The position numbers and the translations under genes were made by a program. A stretch of 64,000 bases of DNA, taken from positions 990,001 to 1,054,000 of the forward strand of contig NZ_CP120368.1 in NCBI RefSeq assembly GCF_029892045.1, in the 5' to 3' direction. Positions 18,380-27,506 of the stretch are shown piece after piece. This DNA is from Sinorhizobium numidicum (GTDB lineage Bacteria; Pseudomonadota; Alphaproteobacteria; Rhizobiales; Rhizobiaceae). Below the pieces are notes generated by a model. That model was given only the letters and a program-made list of their open reading frames with translations. It ran no database searches and was not told where the DNA came from. The stretch's first letter is position 1. Each line of letters opens with the position of its first letter.

Positions 18380-20179
18380 ATGTCCGCCGCCCCCGCAGAA
18401 GTCCTGTCGCTTCGTCGCTTCGGCGACGAGCAGATCGTCACGCTCGCCAAGCTCGTCATCGAAAATGCCTTCCAGCCGATCGTGGAAGCGACGACCGGCG
18501 CGGTCTTCGGCTATGAATCATTGGTGCGGGGATACGAGCGTCTGGGCTTCACGTCTCCGCTCGAGCTGCTCGATAGGGCAGAAAGTGCGGGTCAGCTCCT
18601 GGCGCTGGAGCACTTGATTAACAGTCGCGCCGTTGCCGCCTTCGCGACCATTCCGGATTTTTCGGCGCGTACCCTGTTCCTGAATTTCGATTCGCGCCTG
18701 GTCGGTGGCGAGGGGGACGTCGTTGAACGGCTGGTCAATCATCTCAAGCGCGGCAATATCGCGCCGTCCTCGCTTTGTTTCGAACTCTCGGAGCGTTTCG
18801 ACGGCGGCAAGATGCCGGATTTCTCCGCGCTGGTTCGCCAGTTGCGGCTCGCCGGCTTCAAGCTGGCGATCGACGACTTCGGCGCCGGCTTCAACGGGCT
18901 GAAACTCCTTTGCGACCAGCCGGTCGACTATGTGAAGATCGATCGGCATTTCATTTCCGGCATCGAGAGGGACCCGCGCAAGCGGCACCTCGTTCGCCAC
19001 ACGGTCAACATGGCCCATGTGCTCGGGACGCGGGTGATCGCCGAGGGGGTGGAGACGGAGGCCGAATTGCTGGTTTGCCGCGATATCGGCTGCGATCTGA
19101 TACAGGGCTATTTCGTTGCCCGTCCCACGACGCATCTCAACGAGTTGCAGCCGGTCTATCCTCATTTGGCATCGATCGGCAGCGGCAGGCGGCGCTCGGC
19201 GACACTGGACAGCATTCTGATCAGGAAGGAGATCGAGCAGCTTCCGGCGGTCAGCGAGAGCGACGACCTCGATTCCGCTTTCGACCTTTTCCGCCTCAAT
19301 CCCCGTCAGCCGTTCTTTCCGGTGCTGAACGCCAATGGCGAGCCCCGCGGCATCCTGCACGAGTACCACGTCAAGGAGATGATCTATCATCCCTTCGGCC
19401 GCGATCTCCTGAAGAACCGCATCTATCAGCGCCGCATTTCGCATTTCGTCAGTCCGGCGCCGACCGCCGAACTCGATACGCCTGCCGATGAGATGCTGAA
19501 GATTTTTGCCGGCATGGACGGCAGCGATTGCGTGATCGTGACAGAAAACATGCGCTACGCCGGCATTCTTTCCGCTTCGTCGCTTTTGAAGATCATCAAC
19601 GAGAAGCAGCTAAAGACGGCGCAGGAGCAAAACCCGTTGACGGGTCTTCCGGGCAACCGCGCCATTCGCGATTATGTGCAGGACGCCATTCTCGACGGCG
19701 ATCAGACGCGCTATTTCTGCTATTGCGACTTCGACGATTTCAAGCCGTTCAACGACACTTACGGATTCCAGAAGGGCGATCTGGCGATCACCTTGTTTGC
19801 GGCCCTCCTGCGGCGCCACTTCATCGGCGAGGAGAAATTCCTGGGCCACGTCGGCGGCGACGATTTCTTCGTCGGCGTCAGCGGCTTCAGCGAAGGGGAG
19901 ATGCGCACGGTGCTCGGGCGCCTTGTCGATGATTTTCATTCGGACGTCCGGCAGCTCTATTCGCAGGAGCACCAGGCGGCAGGACGGATCAGCGGCTATG
20001 GCCGCGACGGTGCCACGAAGGAATTCCCGCTGATGCGCTGTTCAATCGCCGTGCTGGTGCTTCCGGAAGGCTACATCCTCTCCGACGCTCAGACGGTGAG
20101 CGCGCGGATTGCGGAGTTAAAGTCTCGCGCCAAGGCAAGCGAGAGCGGTCTGGTGCTGGAGCCGCTTCTGCAGCCTTGA
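18380..20179 (+). CDS. EAL-CBS-GGDEF c-di-GMP signalling protein
   Basis: A 599-residue protein with an unusual order: an EAL domain first (about 28-260), a CBS-pair-like region (about 275-405), then a GGDEF domain (about 410-595). The EAL part has ESLVRG instead of EALLRW, but keeps FELSERF, the AIDDFGAG loop, DYVKIDR and IAEGVE, so phosphodiesterase activity is plausible. The GGDEF loop reads GGDDF near 492-496, an allowed variant that could still synthesise c-di-GMP or act as a GTP-sensing domain. No membrane segments are seen, so it is cytosolic. TGGAG precedes the ATG. Confidence 0.9.
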   Translation: MSAAPAEVLSLRRFGDEQIVTLAKLVIENAFQPIVEATTGAVFGYESLVRGYERLGFTSPLELLDRAESAGQLLALEHLINSRAVAAFATIPDFSARTLFLNFDSRLVGGEGDVVERLVNHLKRGNIAPSSLCFELSERFDGGKMPDFSALVRQLRLAGFKLAIDDFGAGFNGLKLLCDQPVDYVKIDRHFISGIERDPRKRHLVRHTVNMAHVLGTRVIAEGVETEAELLVCRDIGCDLIQGYFVARPTTHLNELQPVYPHLASIGSGRRRSATLDSILIRKEIEQLPAVSESDDLDSAFDLFRLNPRQPFFPVLNANGEPRGILHEYHVKEMIYHPFGRDLLKNRIYQRRISHFVSPAPTAELDTPADEMLKIFAGMDGSDCVIVTENMRYAGILSASSLLKIINEKQLKTAQEQNPLTGLPGNRAIRDYVQDAILDGDQTRYFCYCDFDDFKPFNDTYGFQKGDLAITLFAALLRRHFIGEEKFLGHVGGDDFFVGVSGFSEGEMRTVLGRLVDDFHSDVRQLYSQEHQAAGRISGYGRDGATKEFPLMRCSIAVLVLPEGYILSDAQTVSARIAELKSRAKASESGLVLEPLLQP

Positions 20180-20367
20180 TGACATAGCTCCGGCCGCCGC
20201 CGCTGGTGACAAGCCGGATCATGCCGGAACGGCAACGTTGCCGGTTTTATCGAGTTCTCTTGTCTTCCCATTCCGGAAGTCTGGCTCGACGGCAAGAGAG
20301 CGCGGACTTTCCGGAACGGCAGAGGGGCTATAGGTTAGACGCAATGCCGTTTTGCGAGGATGCCGCC

Positions 20368-21369
20368 ATGACCCTTCCGACCGAGATGACCTATGTGGAC
20401 GTGCCAAACCCGGGTGGGGCGGAAAACATGGTGCTGGCGCGGGGGCCGCTGCCGCAGGTGAAGCCCGGCGATATCCTGATCCGCGTCGAGGCGTCGGGGA
20501 TCAATCGCCCGGATCTCCTGCAGCGCAAGGGCGACTATTCGCCGCCGCCGGACGCGAGCCCCATTCTCGGCCTTGAAGTTGCGGGCGAGGTGGTGGCTCT
20601 CGGCGACGGCGCCACCGGGTTCTCGATCGGCGACAAGGTTTGCGCGCTCGCCAATGGCGGCGGCTATGCCGAATATTGCGCGGTGCCGGCGACGCAGGCC
20701 CTTGCCTGGCCGAAGGACTATGATGCGGTAAGGGCCGCGGCATTGCCGGAGACCTTTTTCACTGTCTGGGCCAACGTCTTCGACATGGCAGGACTCAAGC
20801 GGGGCGAAACGATCCTCGTTCACGGTGGATCGAGCGGCATCGGCACAACGGCAATCCAGCTCGCCAAAGCCTTCGGCGCGGAAGTATTCGCGACCGCCGG
20901 CAGCGCCGAGAAGTGTCGGGCTTGCGAGGAGCTTGGCGCGAGACGCGCGATCAACTACCGCGAGGAAGATTTCAAAGCCGTCGTGCTCGATGAGACAGGC
21001 GGGCGCGGGGTCGATGTCATTCTCGATATGGTCGGCGGGCGCTATTTCGATCGAAACATCGGTTGCCTTGCCAAGGACGGACGCCTGTCGATCATTGCCT
21101 TTCTCGGCGGTGCGCGGGTAGAAAACGCCAATATCGCGCCGATCCTGAGGAAGCGGCTGCATGTGATGGGATCTTTACTTCGGCCACGCACGGCTGAGAA
21201 AAAACAGGCGATCCGCGACGGGCTGCTTGCAAGGGTCTGGCCCCTCCTCGAGAGTGGCGAAGTTGCGCCTGTCATCCATGCCGTCCTGCCGTTCGAAAAG
21301 ATTGCCGAGTGTCACCGACTGATGGACGCAGGCCACCATATCGGCAAAATCGTGGTGAGGCTGGGCTGA
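20368..21369 (+). CDS. NAD(P)H quinone oxidoreductase (zinc-free MDR, PIG3 type)
   Basis: 333 residues of the medium-chain dehydrogenase/reductase superfamily without catalytic zinc ligands. The early [13 protein letters not shown] motif is typical of PIG3-type quinone reductases. [20 protein letters not shown] is the NADPH-binding Rossmann turn, and RPRTAEKK the family's late motif. I start at ATG 20368 with GAGGA 7 nt upstream; ATG 20344 is possible. It stands alone, with a small ORF and a terminator downstream. The physiological substrate is unknown. Confidence 0.88.
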   Translation: MTLPTEMTYVDVPNPGGAENMVLARGPLPQVKPGDILIRVEASGINRPDLLQRKGDYSPPPDASPILGLEVAGEVVALGDGATGFSIGDKVCALANGGGYAEYCAVPATQALAWPKDYDAVRAAALPETFFTVWANVFDMAGLKRGETILVHGGSSGIGTTAIQLAKAFGAEVFATAGSAEKCRACEELGARRAINYREEDFKAVVLDETGGRGVDVILDMVGGRYFDRNIGCLAKDGRLSIIAFLGGARVENANIAPILRKRLHVMGSLLRPRTAEKKQAIRDGLLARVWPLLESGEVAPVIHAVLPFEKIAECHRLMDAGHHIGKIVVRLG

Positions 21370-21452
21370 GATACGACGATAGTCGGCCTTGCATTCGGGC
21401 TGAAACAACCTACGTTGGAGATATCGGCAACAACAGAAAGGAAGGTGATCCA

Positions 21453-21524
21453 ATGTCTAATGAGATTTCGGACCTCGTGACAGGCATGGGAAAGGTGAAG
21501 GAGTCGAGGCAGCCCTCGGCTTGA
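21453..21524 (+). CDS. Possible 23-residue small protein
   Basis: ATG at 21453 preceded by GGAAGGTG at good spacing opens MSNEISDLVTGMGKVKESRQ plus three residues, then TGA. The ribosome-binding site is one of the better ones nearby, and an intrinsic terminator follows at 21580. The peptide is charged with no membrane segment. I recognise no family. It may be co-transcribed with the quinone oxidoreductase gene 84 bp upstream. Confidence 0.35.
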   Translation: MSNEISDLVTGMGKVKESRQPSA

Positions 21525-21579
21525 TACCCGCCTTCCTTCGGGCCAGCCGGCCCGGGCCGTCATAGGCCAAAACTCATGG

Positions 21580-21609
21580 AAGGGTCGCCAAGTGCGGCCC
21601 TTTTCCTTT
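21580..21609 (+). terminator. Intrinsic terminator
   Basis: The stem AAGGGTCGC (21580-21588) pairs with GCGGCCCTT (21594-21602), closing a 5-nt loop with one G-U pair. It is followed by TTTCCTTTT. It would end transcripts from the quinone oxidoreductase gene and small ORF. Confidence 0.7.
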
Positions 21610-21635
21610 TGCATCATGGGTCCGAATTGCGGGCA

Positions 21636-22373
21636 TCAGAGCCCGAGACGGCCGATGGCCGGTATCTTGATTGCAGGCCTTGCAACGTCGAGCCCCGCCA
21701 CCAATCCCATGAAATGCAGTTCCAAGCCGCTTCGCCAGCCGGCTGAAATACCGGCGAGCCCATAGAGCGTCGCATGAAGATCGAGACCATCGGTATCGAC
21801 CTGGAAGAGCCTGCCCCCGGGCAGGTAGTCGCGCCCGACGGCGTCCGGCGGCAGCACTGCGTCAAGTTCGGGTACGGACCGCAGCACATGAGCGACGAAG
21901 GTGTTTGAATTCGGGCCCGGCCAGAGGCGATAGGTGCCGGGCGAGGAATAGGGATAGGCGGCGATCGCCTGCTCCACCTTCGAAAGCAGCCGCTCCGCTT
22001 CCGCGCCCTTGATCGCGACAACAATGCGCGGCTCATTCGAATACCAGCGCGCATCGGCCTGATAGGCGTTCTTGCGGATCGGCTTGCCCCAGCCGACTTT
22101 CTCGTACCGGCCGTAGGCGAGGGCCCCTTCCTCCTTGGTGACGATCCAGGCATGGCTCGCCACGGCCCCCTTCATGCCGCCTGTGGTCGCCGAGAAGACG
22201 TAGATTGCGGCTTCCGGACTTTGGCTCGCCTCGGGCAGCATGCCGGCGGAGGACCAATCCGCATCCCGCCAGCTCTGCGGCCTATCCTTCACGTACCACC
22301 AGCCCGCCGAGGCGAGTGCCGGAAGCAGGTAGATGAAGAGGAAGGCGGCGAGCAGCCGACGCAAGATTTTCAT
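21636..22373 (-). CDS. DUF3750 family protein
   Basis: 245 residues. An N-terminal hydrophobic segment (about residues 5-25) is a signal anchor, so most of the chain is periplasmic. The body carries the DUF3750 pattern: IYVFSATTGGMKGAVASHAW, then a YRLWPGPNSNTFVAH segment with a nearby YLPGGR. This has the look of a catalytic or binding pocket around H/N residues, but no activity is known to me. It diverges from the asparaginase gene, 71 bp away. Confidence 0.85.
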   Translation of the reverse strand: MKILRRLLAAFLFIYLLPALASAGWWYVKDRPQSWRDADWSSAGMLPEASQSPEAAIYVFSATTGGMKGAVASHAWIVTKEEGALAYGRYEKVGWGKPIRKNAYQADARWYSNEPRIVVAIKGAEAERLLSKVEQAIAAYPYSSPGTYRLWPGPNSNTFVAHVLRSVPELDAVLPPDAVGRDYLPGGRLFQVDTDGLDLHATLYGLAGISAGWRSGLELHFMGLVAGLDVARPAIKIPAIGRLGL

Positions 22374-22444
22374 GGATTACCCCGGTTTCCAGCAGATGGA
22401 TTCCTGATAAATGCGTAGGCGAAAAAGGAAAATTGAGGGCAAGC

Positions 22445-23452
22445 ATGTCTAATCCCGTTCTGGTCGAGGTCACGCGCGGAAACCTGGTCGAAAGCCGCCA
22501 TCGCGGGGCGGTCGTCGCCGTCGACGGCGAAGGCCATACGGTATTTTCATTGGGGGATACGGATGCGGTCATCTTCCCCCGTTCCGCCTGCAAGGCCATG
22601 CAGGCCCTGCCGCTCGTGGAAAGCGGTGCAGCGGACGCCTATGGTTTCGGCGCCAAGGCGCTGGCGCTTGCCTGTTCCTCGCACTCCGGCGAGCCGGAGC
22701 ACGTGGCGCTCGCCGTCGAAATGCTGGCGGCTGCGGAGCGTGACGTCGGTGCCCTCGAATGCGGCGCCCATTGGTCCTCCGACCAGAAGACGCTGATCGC
22801 ACAGGCGCGTTCGCTCGAGGCTCCGAGCGCGTTGCACAACAATTGCTCCGGCAAGCATGCGGGCTTCGTCTGCACCTGCTGCCACTCCGGCACGGAGGTT
22901 TCCGGGTATATCGGCTACGACCATCCAATCCAGAGGCAAATCCGCGGCGTCATGGCAGACCTGACGGGGGCAATTTTCGCTCGAGACAACTGCGGTGTCG
23001 ACGGCTGCTCGATCCCGACCTATGCCGTACCGCTGAAGGCCCTTGCCCACGGTTTCGCCAAAATGGCGACCGGCTTTGGGCTGGAACCGGAGCGGGCGCG
23101 TGCTTCGAAGCGCCTGATCGATGCCTGCATGGCCGAGCCGTTCTATGTCGCCGGCACCAAGCGTGCCTGTACGCGACTGATGAAAACGGCGCCCGGACGT
23201 ATCTTCGCCAAGACCGGTGCCGAAGGCGTTTTCTGCGCGGCAATCCCGGAAAAGGGCATCGCGATTGCGCTTAAATGCGAGGACGGAACGACGCGCGCCG
23301 CCGAGGCGATGGTCGCGGCCACACTCGCACGCTTCTTTGCGGACGAACCTGAGATCCGCGCAGCCTTGATGGCGCAGGCCAACCACGCGATGAGCAACTG
23401 GAACGGCATGCATGTCGGCGATGTACGCGTGACGGAGGCTTTCGCCATCTGA
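22445..23452 (+). CDS. Rhizobium-type (thermolabile) L-asparaginase
   Basis: 335 residues similar in pattern to the Rhizobium etli asparaginases (class 3), which are unrelated to E. coli AnsA/AnsB and hydrolyse asparagine to aspartate. Visible signatures: PRSACKAMQ with the Ser47-Lys50 pair, SSHSGEPEH, NNCSGKHAGF, and DNCGVDGCS with the Asp/Cys residues known to bind zinc in the R. etli enzyme. I start at the second ATG (22445), which gives the family's MSNPVLVEVTRG opening. It is a single gene, followed convergently by a DeoR regulator. Confidence 0.88.
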   Translation: MSNPVLVEVTRGNLVESRHRGAVVAVDGEGHTVFSLGDTDAVIFPRSACKAMQALPLVESGAADAYGFGAKALALACSSHSGEPEHVALAVEMLAAAERDVGALECGAHWSSDQKTLIAQARSLEAPSALHNNCSGKHAGFVCTCCHSGTEVSGYIGYDHPIQRQIRGVMADLTGAIFARDNCGVDGCSIPTYAVPLKALAHGFAKMATGFGLEPERARASKRLIDACMAEPFYVAGTKRACTRLMKTAPGRIFAKTGAEGVFCAAIPEKGIAIALKCEDGTTRAAEAMVAATLARFFADEPEIRAALMAQANHAMSNWNGMHVGDVRVTEAFAI

Positions 23453-23473
23453 CTTTGCGACCGGCTTGCGCCG

Positions 23474-24226
23474 TCAGGTCATGATCAACGTAGCGGCGGC
23501 ATCGCGGTAGGGGGATAACGGTTCGGCCGCCATATCCGCGGGTACGATCAGGCCGGCAATATCGCCGACGCCCAGGATGCGGTGAGGGGAGGCAGCGCCG
23601 AATTTTTCCGGCGTAGCGAGGACGTAGGTCTCGGCGGATTGGCGGGCAATCGCGCGCTTGATCGCGGCTTCCTCGTAATCACCGGTCGAAAGTCCATGCA
23701 CGGGGTGAACTGCGGTGACGCCGAGAAAAAAGACGTCGACGCGAATCTCCTCGATGGCCGCAATCGCGGCCGCGCCTGTTGTTACCATCGAATGCTTGTA
23801 GAGCCTGCCGCCGACGAGGATCACCTCGGCATCGTGGCGCTCAAGCTCGGCGGCAATCGTCGGGCTATGCGTGACGATGGTCGCGCGCAGGTCGCGCGGC
23901 AGTGCACGCGCGATTTCCGCATTGGTGGTCCCTCCGTCGAGGAAAACGACCTGTCCCGCCTTGATGAGGCCTGCCGCGCGGCGGCCGAGCTTTCGCTTCG
24001 TCTCACTGGCGATTGCACCGCGGGCGGCGAAATCGGGCAGAGGCGGCGCCAACGGTAGTGCGCCGCCGTGAACCCGCTTCAACAAGCCTTCGGCCGCCAT
24101 TTCCCGGAGGTCGCGGCGGATCGTATCCTCCGAAAGCCCGAGTTCGTCTGCAAGTGCCTTGGCAATGATCTGTCCGTCGCGGTCGAGTCTCGCCGCGATC
24201 ATGGCCCGTCTTTGTGTGGTCAGCAT
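23474..24226 (-). CDS. DeoR-family transcriptional regulator
   Basis: 250 residues. The N-terminal DeoR winged helix (ADELGLSEDTIRRDLREMAAEGLLKRVHGGA, about residues 25-56) is followed by a sugar-phosphate-type sensor domain with FLDGGTTNAEIA and VGGRLYKHSM. ATG 24224-24226 has GGAG 6 nt upstream. It diverges from the DUF4406 gene, which is its likely target; the effector is probably a phosphorylated sugar or nucleoside, by family analogy only. Confidence 0.9.
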   Translation of the reverse strand: MLTTQRRAMIAARLDRDGQIIAKALADELGLSEDTIRRDLREMAAEGLLKRVHGGALPLAPPLPDFAARGAIASETKRKLGRRAAGLIKAGQVVFLDGGTTNAEIARALPRDLRATIVTHSPTIAAELERHDAEVILVGGRLYKHSMVTTGAAAIAAIEEIRVDVFFLGVTAVHPVHGLSTGDYEEAAIKRAIARQSAETYVLATPEKFGAASPHRILGVGDIAGLIVPADMAAEPLSPYRDAAATLIMT

Positions 24227-24256
24227 CAATTTCTCCTTGACTCGTCACGATATTGC

Positions 24257-24268
24257 ATGAATGTTCAT
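24257..24268. promoter_or_regulatory. Candidate DeoR operator
   Basis: ATGAA-TG-TTCAT is a perfect 12-bp palindrome in the 92-bp spacer between the DeoR regulator and the divergent DUF4406 gene. Its location suggests a regulator site; a palindrome this short could also be chance. Confidence 0.35.
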
Positions 24269-24318
24269 AAAATAACAGGTAATTTCTGGAAAGTTCGTGC
24301 AAAATATTGGAGGAAATC

Positions 24319-24690
24319 ATGCTTGTCCTGATTGCTGGTCCCTATCGTTCGGGTACGGGAGACGATCCGTCTAAAATGGCGGAGAACTTGAAGCGTCTGG
24401 AAGAGCCGTCCTACGCCCTTTTCAGGGCTGGGCATGTGCCGATGATCGGTGAATGGGTAGCCTTGCCCGTATGGCGCGCGGCAGGCGGGAGCCATGTCGG
24501 CGATGACCTCTATGAGGAGATTTTCCATCCCGTCGCCGGCAGGCTGCTCGCGCTTTGCGATGCCGTACTGCGGCTGCCGGGCGATTCCAAGGGGGCTGAC
24601 AATGACGTGCGTATCGCCCATGAGCGCGGCATTCCGGTCTACTACCGCCTCGAAGACGTGCCGGGCTGTTCCGACGCTCTGGTCGCGTGA
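24319..24690 (+). CDS. DUF4406 / nucleoside deoxyribosyltransferase-like protein
   Basis: 123 residues. The start MLVLIAGPYRSGTGDD resembles the nucleotide-binding GPY/F loop of nucleoside 2-deoxyribosyltransferase-like proteins. VPMIGEW and the late LPGDSKGADNDVRIA, where the SxGAxxE-like helix would be, fit the same fold. GGAGG lies 7 nt before ATG 24319. It diverges from a DeoR regulator, consistent with a role in nucleoside or sugar salvage, but no activity is proven for this subgroup. Confidence 0.78.
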   Translation: MLVLIAGPYRSGTGDDPSKMAENLKRLEEPSYALFRAGHVPMIGEWVALPVWRAAGGSHVGDDLYEEIFHPVAGRLLALCDAVLRLPGDSKGADNDVRIAHERGIPVYYRLEDVPGCSDALVA

Positions 24691-24699
24691 GTGAAAGCT

Positions 24700-24728
24700 C
24701 CGGCGGGGCTCGCTCCGCCGGCAGTTTT
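24700..24728 (+). terminator. Intrinsic terminator
   Basis: The stem CCGGCGG (24700-24706) pairs with CCGCCGG (24715-24721) and is followed by CAGTTTT. It lies 10 bp after the DUF4406 gene stop. Confidence 0.75.
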
Positions 24729-24733
24729 CGCGA

Positions 24734-24884
24734 TTATTCGTGCACGTGCGGCTCGGCAACGAAGGTCAGCGTTGCGGTGTAGCCGGTCTTGTCGGCAGCG
24801 CTGCCTTCGAGCGGCACCGTGTGGCTGACCGCCAGCACGTTCAGCCCGGCATTTGCGGCGCGAGACCTCCGTCGCTCCTATCAT
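24734..24884 (-). pseudogene. Small gene with a probable 1-nt frameshift
   Basis: From ATG 24882-24884 the frame reads MIGATEVSR. Adding one base there would join it to a second frame reading AANAGLNVLAVSHTVPLEGS and ending ATLTFVAEPHVHE with TAA. The joined product would be about 50 residues with a regular alternating beta pattern, whereas the uninterrupted first frame becomes arginine-rich nonsense. I do not recognise the family. It could be a real lesion or a sequencing error. Confidence 0.4.
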
Positions 24885-25013
24885 GTTATAACATTTACAG
24901 AACACATAGTTGTTAGCGGGCCGTCGCCGACCTTGTCAATCGCGGCGATTTCATTTTTGCTGCGGGCACAAATTGCGGCCGCAGGCCGCCATGCAAGTTT
25001 GGGAGGCAGGACA

Positions 25014-25634
25014 ATGCTGAAACTGTTTTATACGCCCGGAACCTGTTCGCTCGCCTCGCACATCGCCCTGGAGGAGGCTGGAGTGGAGTATGAAACACGG
25101 CGTATCGATTTTTCGAAAGGCGAACAGACCACGCCCGAATACCTCGCGATCAATCCGAAAGGGCGGGTTCCCGCATTGGTGACCGAGCGCGGTACGCTGA
25201 CCGAAACGCCGGCTGTCCTCGCCTATATCGCCCAGAGTTTTCCGGAAGCCCGGCTGGCGCCGCTGAATGAACCATTCGAGTTCGCACGGTTGCAGTCCTT
25301 CCTGAGCTATCTCTGCTCGACGGTGCACGTCGCCCATGCTCATGCCCGTCGCGCCGCCCGGTGGGCCGACGATCCGGCTGCGCATGAGGCGATGAAGGCG
25401 AAGGTTCCGAAGAACATGACGGATTGCTTTGCCCTGATCGAGGGCTCGATGTTCGCCGGTCCCTTCGTCATGGGCGAAGATTATTCGATAGCCGATCCCT
25501 ATCTCTTCACGATCGCCGGCTGGCTAGAGGCCGATGGCGTCGATCCGTCACAATTCCCGAAAATCCTCGACCACCGCAACCGGATGGGCGAGAGGCCGGC
25601 CGTCACAAGGGTGCTTGCGGTGGTGCAGGCATAG
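25014..25634 (+). CDS. Glutathione S-transferase family protein
   Basis: 206 residues. The N-terminal thioredoxin-like domain opens MLKLFYTPGTCSLASHIALE, which matches bacterial beta-class GSTs with the catalytic Cys10/Ser region. The cis-proline loop is GRVPAL, and LTETPAVLAYIA carries the glutathione-binding Glu/Thr. The C-terminal helical domain contains MGEDYSIADPYLF, the conserved N-capping box. ATG 25014 has GGAGG upstream. It is followed by RIME copy 6. Confidence 0.9.
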   Translation: MLKLFYTPGTCSLASHIALEEAGVEYETRRIDFSKGEQTTPEYLAINPKGRVPALVTERGTLTETPAVLAYIAQSFPEARLAPLNEPFEFARLQSFLSYLCSTVHVAHAHARRAARWADDPAAHEAMKAKVPKNMTDCFALIEGSMFAGPFVMGEDYSIADPYLFTIAGWLEADGVDPSQFPKILDHRNRMGERPAVTRVLAVVQA

Positions 25635-25667
25635 GGCGGCGTTGGTCGGTGCCGCGTGTCGGGCGGT

Positions 25668-25765
25668 CTACAGCGCTTTTCGGACGCACAAAGGTCGCTG
25701 TAGCGCTTTGAACCGCTGCATGTTTGTATCTTTAAATCGGTTCCGATTTAAGGATACACGCCGTA
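25668..25765 (+). repeat. RIME1-like element, copy 6
   Basis: CTACAGCG..CGGACGCAC..CGCTGTAG is followed by TTTAAATCGG/CCGATTTAAGG. The first inner stem is shortened (the GTGCGTC arm is partly lost), so this copy is partly eroded. It lies between convergent genes. Confidence 0.82.
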
Positions 25766-25769
25766 GGTT

Positions 25770-26123
25770 TCAGGGACCAAACTGGGCCGCGAGCCGCTTC
25801 GGCGCTTTCTCTCGCCAGGCAGCAATCAGTCTCTGCGTCAGCGTTTCATTGTCGATAGCGGACAGCCTAACGAGCATCGCCGGCCACCCCTTGTAATGGT
25901 CGGTCTCGAAGAAAAGCGACGGATCGAGTTCCATCAGCATTTCCTTCTCTTCCAGCGCGCACATCACCACCAGCGTCTCGGCGTTCTTCATCCGAGCGAA
26001 GCTCTTGCCTTTGACGAGCAGCGCTGGCGTTCCGTAGGACGTGCCGACGGTCGTTTCCGGCAGTCCGATCGACTCGGCCAGCCGCCGGACCCGTTCGAAG
26101 GAACTCACCATATCTCCCGCCAT
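25770..26123 (-). CDS. MmcQ/YjbR family protein
   Basis: 117 residues with the YjbR/CyaY-like fold signatures: an N-terminal helix (VRRLAESIGLPETTVGTSYGTPALLVKGKSF, read here as the known pattern), the MCALEEKEMLME strand-helix, and ETDHYKGWPAMLVRL. These are small proteins that may bind DNA or nucleotides; the exact role is unknown. I start at ATG 26121-26123; a further ATG at 26111 is possible. Its stop is 5 bp from the RIME element. Confidence 0.85.
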   Translation of the reverse strand: MAGDMVSSFERVRRLAESIGLPETTVGTSYGTPALLVKGKSFARMKNAETLVVMCALEEKEMLMELDPSLFFETDHYKGWPAMLVRLSAIDNETLTQRLIAAWREKAPKRLAAQFGP

Positions 26124-26182
26124 GATCACGCCGTCTGTTCACGCCAGTGCGTCAGCCACAATAGCCGAATTATGGCCGTCGA

Positions 26183-26377
26183 TCATGGGCAGTCGCAGGT
26201 TCCGTCCATCGCCGCGCGCGGCCACGGCCAGCCCGGGAATGGCAGATCGGCAAGTTCGCGTTCTTCCATCTGGGCGAGATCCGGATGCTGGAGGGGATCG
26301 CGCAACCAGTTCACCGCCGCCTCCGGACCGCCGCAGGTGATCGCAGGCAATTTTAGCATAGAGAAAAACTTCAGCAT
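26183..26377 (-). CDS. Small hypothetical protein, 64 aa
   Basis: 64 residues, starting MLKFFSMLKLPAI, with a central DLAQMEERELADLPF helix that recalls the MxxRELADIG helix of DUF1127-like small proteins, and a proline/cysteine-rich tail. GGAAGG lies about 10 nt before the ATG. It diverges from the LysR gene at 26571 with about 190 bp between them. The remaining flanks (26124-26182 and 26378-26570) show nothing else. The coding call is moderate. Confidence 0.5.
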   Translation of the reverse strand: MLKFFSMLKLPAITCGGPEAAVNWLRDPLQHPDLAQMEERELADLPFPGWPWPRAAMDGTCDCP

Positions 26378-26570
26378 GGCGAGTCATCCTTCCGATGCAG
26401 TCGCAGCGTCAGACATGTGTTCGGAGCTAAGGAGGAATCCGATTAAAAGTCTGGAACTGCTGCCTGGTTTCTCCTGGATCGACCTGGATCCTAAGAACCT
26501 TGGAGCAGCATCCGCCCCTTCGGCGATATTTGCAATTGAGATTGCCGGATTTCGGATTTAGAAAAGCTAT

Positions 26571-27506
26571 ATGAAAGAGTTGAACACGATCCATCTGAAT
26601 GGGCTACGTGCGGTAGAGGCAGCCGGTCGCCTCGGCTCGCTTGCGGCCGCGTCGGAAGAACTCGGCGTGACGCCTGGCGCCGTGAGTCAGCAGATCGTCA
26701 AGACCGAGGCGCAACTGGGGCGCGCGATCTTCGAGCGCTCGCCGAGAGGGCTCGTACTCACGGATTTCGGGCGCAAGCTCCTGGTGCGGCTGTCGAGTGC
26801 CTTTGCGGAACTCGCGGAAGCCGTCGCGCAAGCCCGGCGCCGTGACGAGTCGGTGCTGACGGTTTCCGTGGCCCCGGTTTTTGCAGCTCGCTGGCTGGTC
26901 TACCGCCTTAACCGCTTTGCCGAACGTCATCCGGAAATTCGGCTGAGAATTGACGCCACCACCACCCTCGTCAATCTGGAGACCTCCGACGTTGACGTCG
27001 GCATCCGCGTCGGTGCGGGGCGCTGGCCAGGCGTGCGCGCCGAACTGCTTCTGGAGCAGGAGGTCTTTCCCGTCTGCTCGCCGGCCCTCGCGGCAGAACT
27101 GCGTGAACCCGCAGATATCCTGAAGCTACCTGCGGTCATCGATGAGCATGCGATGTTTTCCTGGGACCTTTGGTTGAACGCGGCCGGTCTTTCCGGCTCC
27201 CGGATGACGGTGCGCCATGCCTTCAACGAGGCGTCGCTTGCGCTTGATGCGGCCATTGCCGGCCAAGGCGTCATGCTTGCCTGGCAGACGCTTGCCGGCT
27301 ACGCCGTGACGAAGGGCAGCCTGGTGGCGCCCTTCGGAATCCGCGCAAAAACCGGCTTTAGACACTATTTCGTCACGTCCGCATCAAGGCGTGAAAGCAA
27401 GGCCGCCACCGTCTTCAAACGCTGGGTACGCGATGAAGTCGAGGAGGGAATGCGGCTGCTCTCCGCTATTCCGGCTCCCGCAGCCGTTCCTCCATCATCG
27501 ACTTGA
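26571..27506 (+). CDS. LysR-family transcriptional regulator (GcvA-like)
   Basis: 311 residues. The N-terminal winged helix ([31 protein letters not shown], read as the LTTR pattern) is followed by a substrate-binding domain with the [13 protein letters not shown] motif of the GcvA/AmpR-like group. Its 3' end overlaps the convergent GST gene by about 40 bp, so the last residues are shared DNA. The target is unknown; the divergent small ORF or the GST are candidates by position only. Confidence 0.88.
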   Translation: MKELNTIHLNGLRAVEAAGRLGSLAAASEELGVTPGAVSQQIVKTEAQLGRAIFERSPRGLVLTDFGRKLLVRLSSAFAELAEAVAQARRRDESVLTVSVAPVFAARWLVYRLNRFAERHPEIRLRIDATTTLVNLETSDVDVGIRVGAGRWPGVRAELLLEQEVFPVCSPALAAELREPADILKLPAVIDEHAMFSWDLWLNAAGLSGSRMTVRHAFNEASLALDAAIAGQGVMLAWQTLAGYAVTKGSLVAPFGIRAKTGFRHYFVTSASRRESKAATVFKRWVRDEVEEGMRLLSAIPAPAAVPPSST

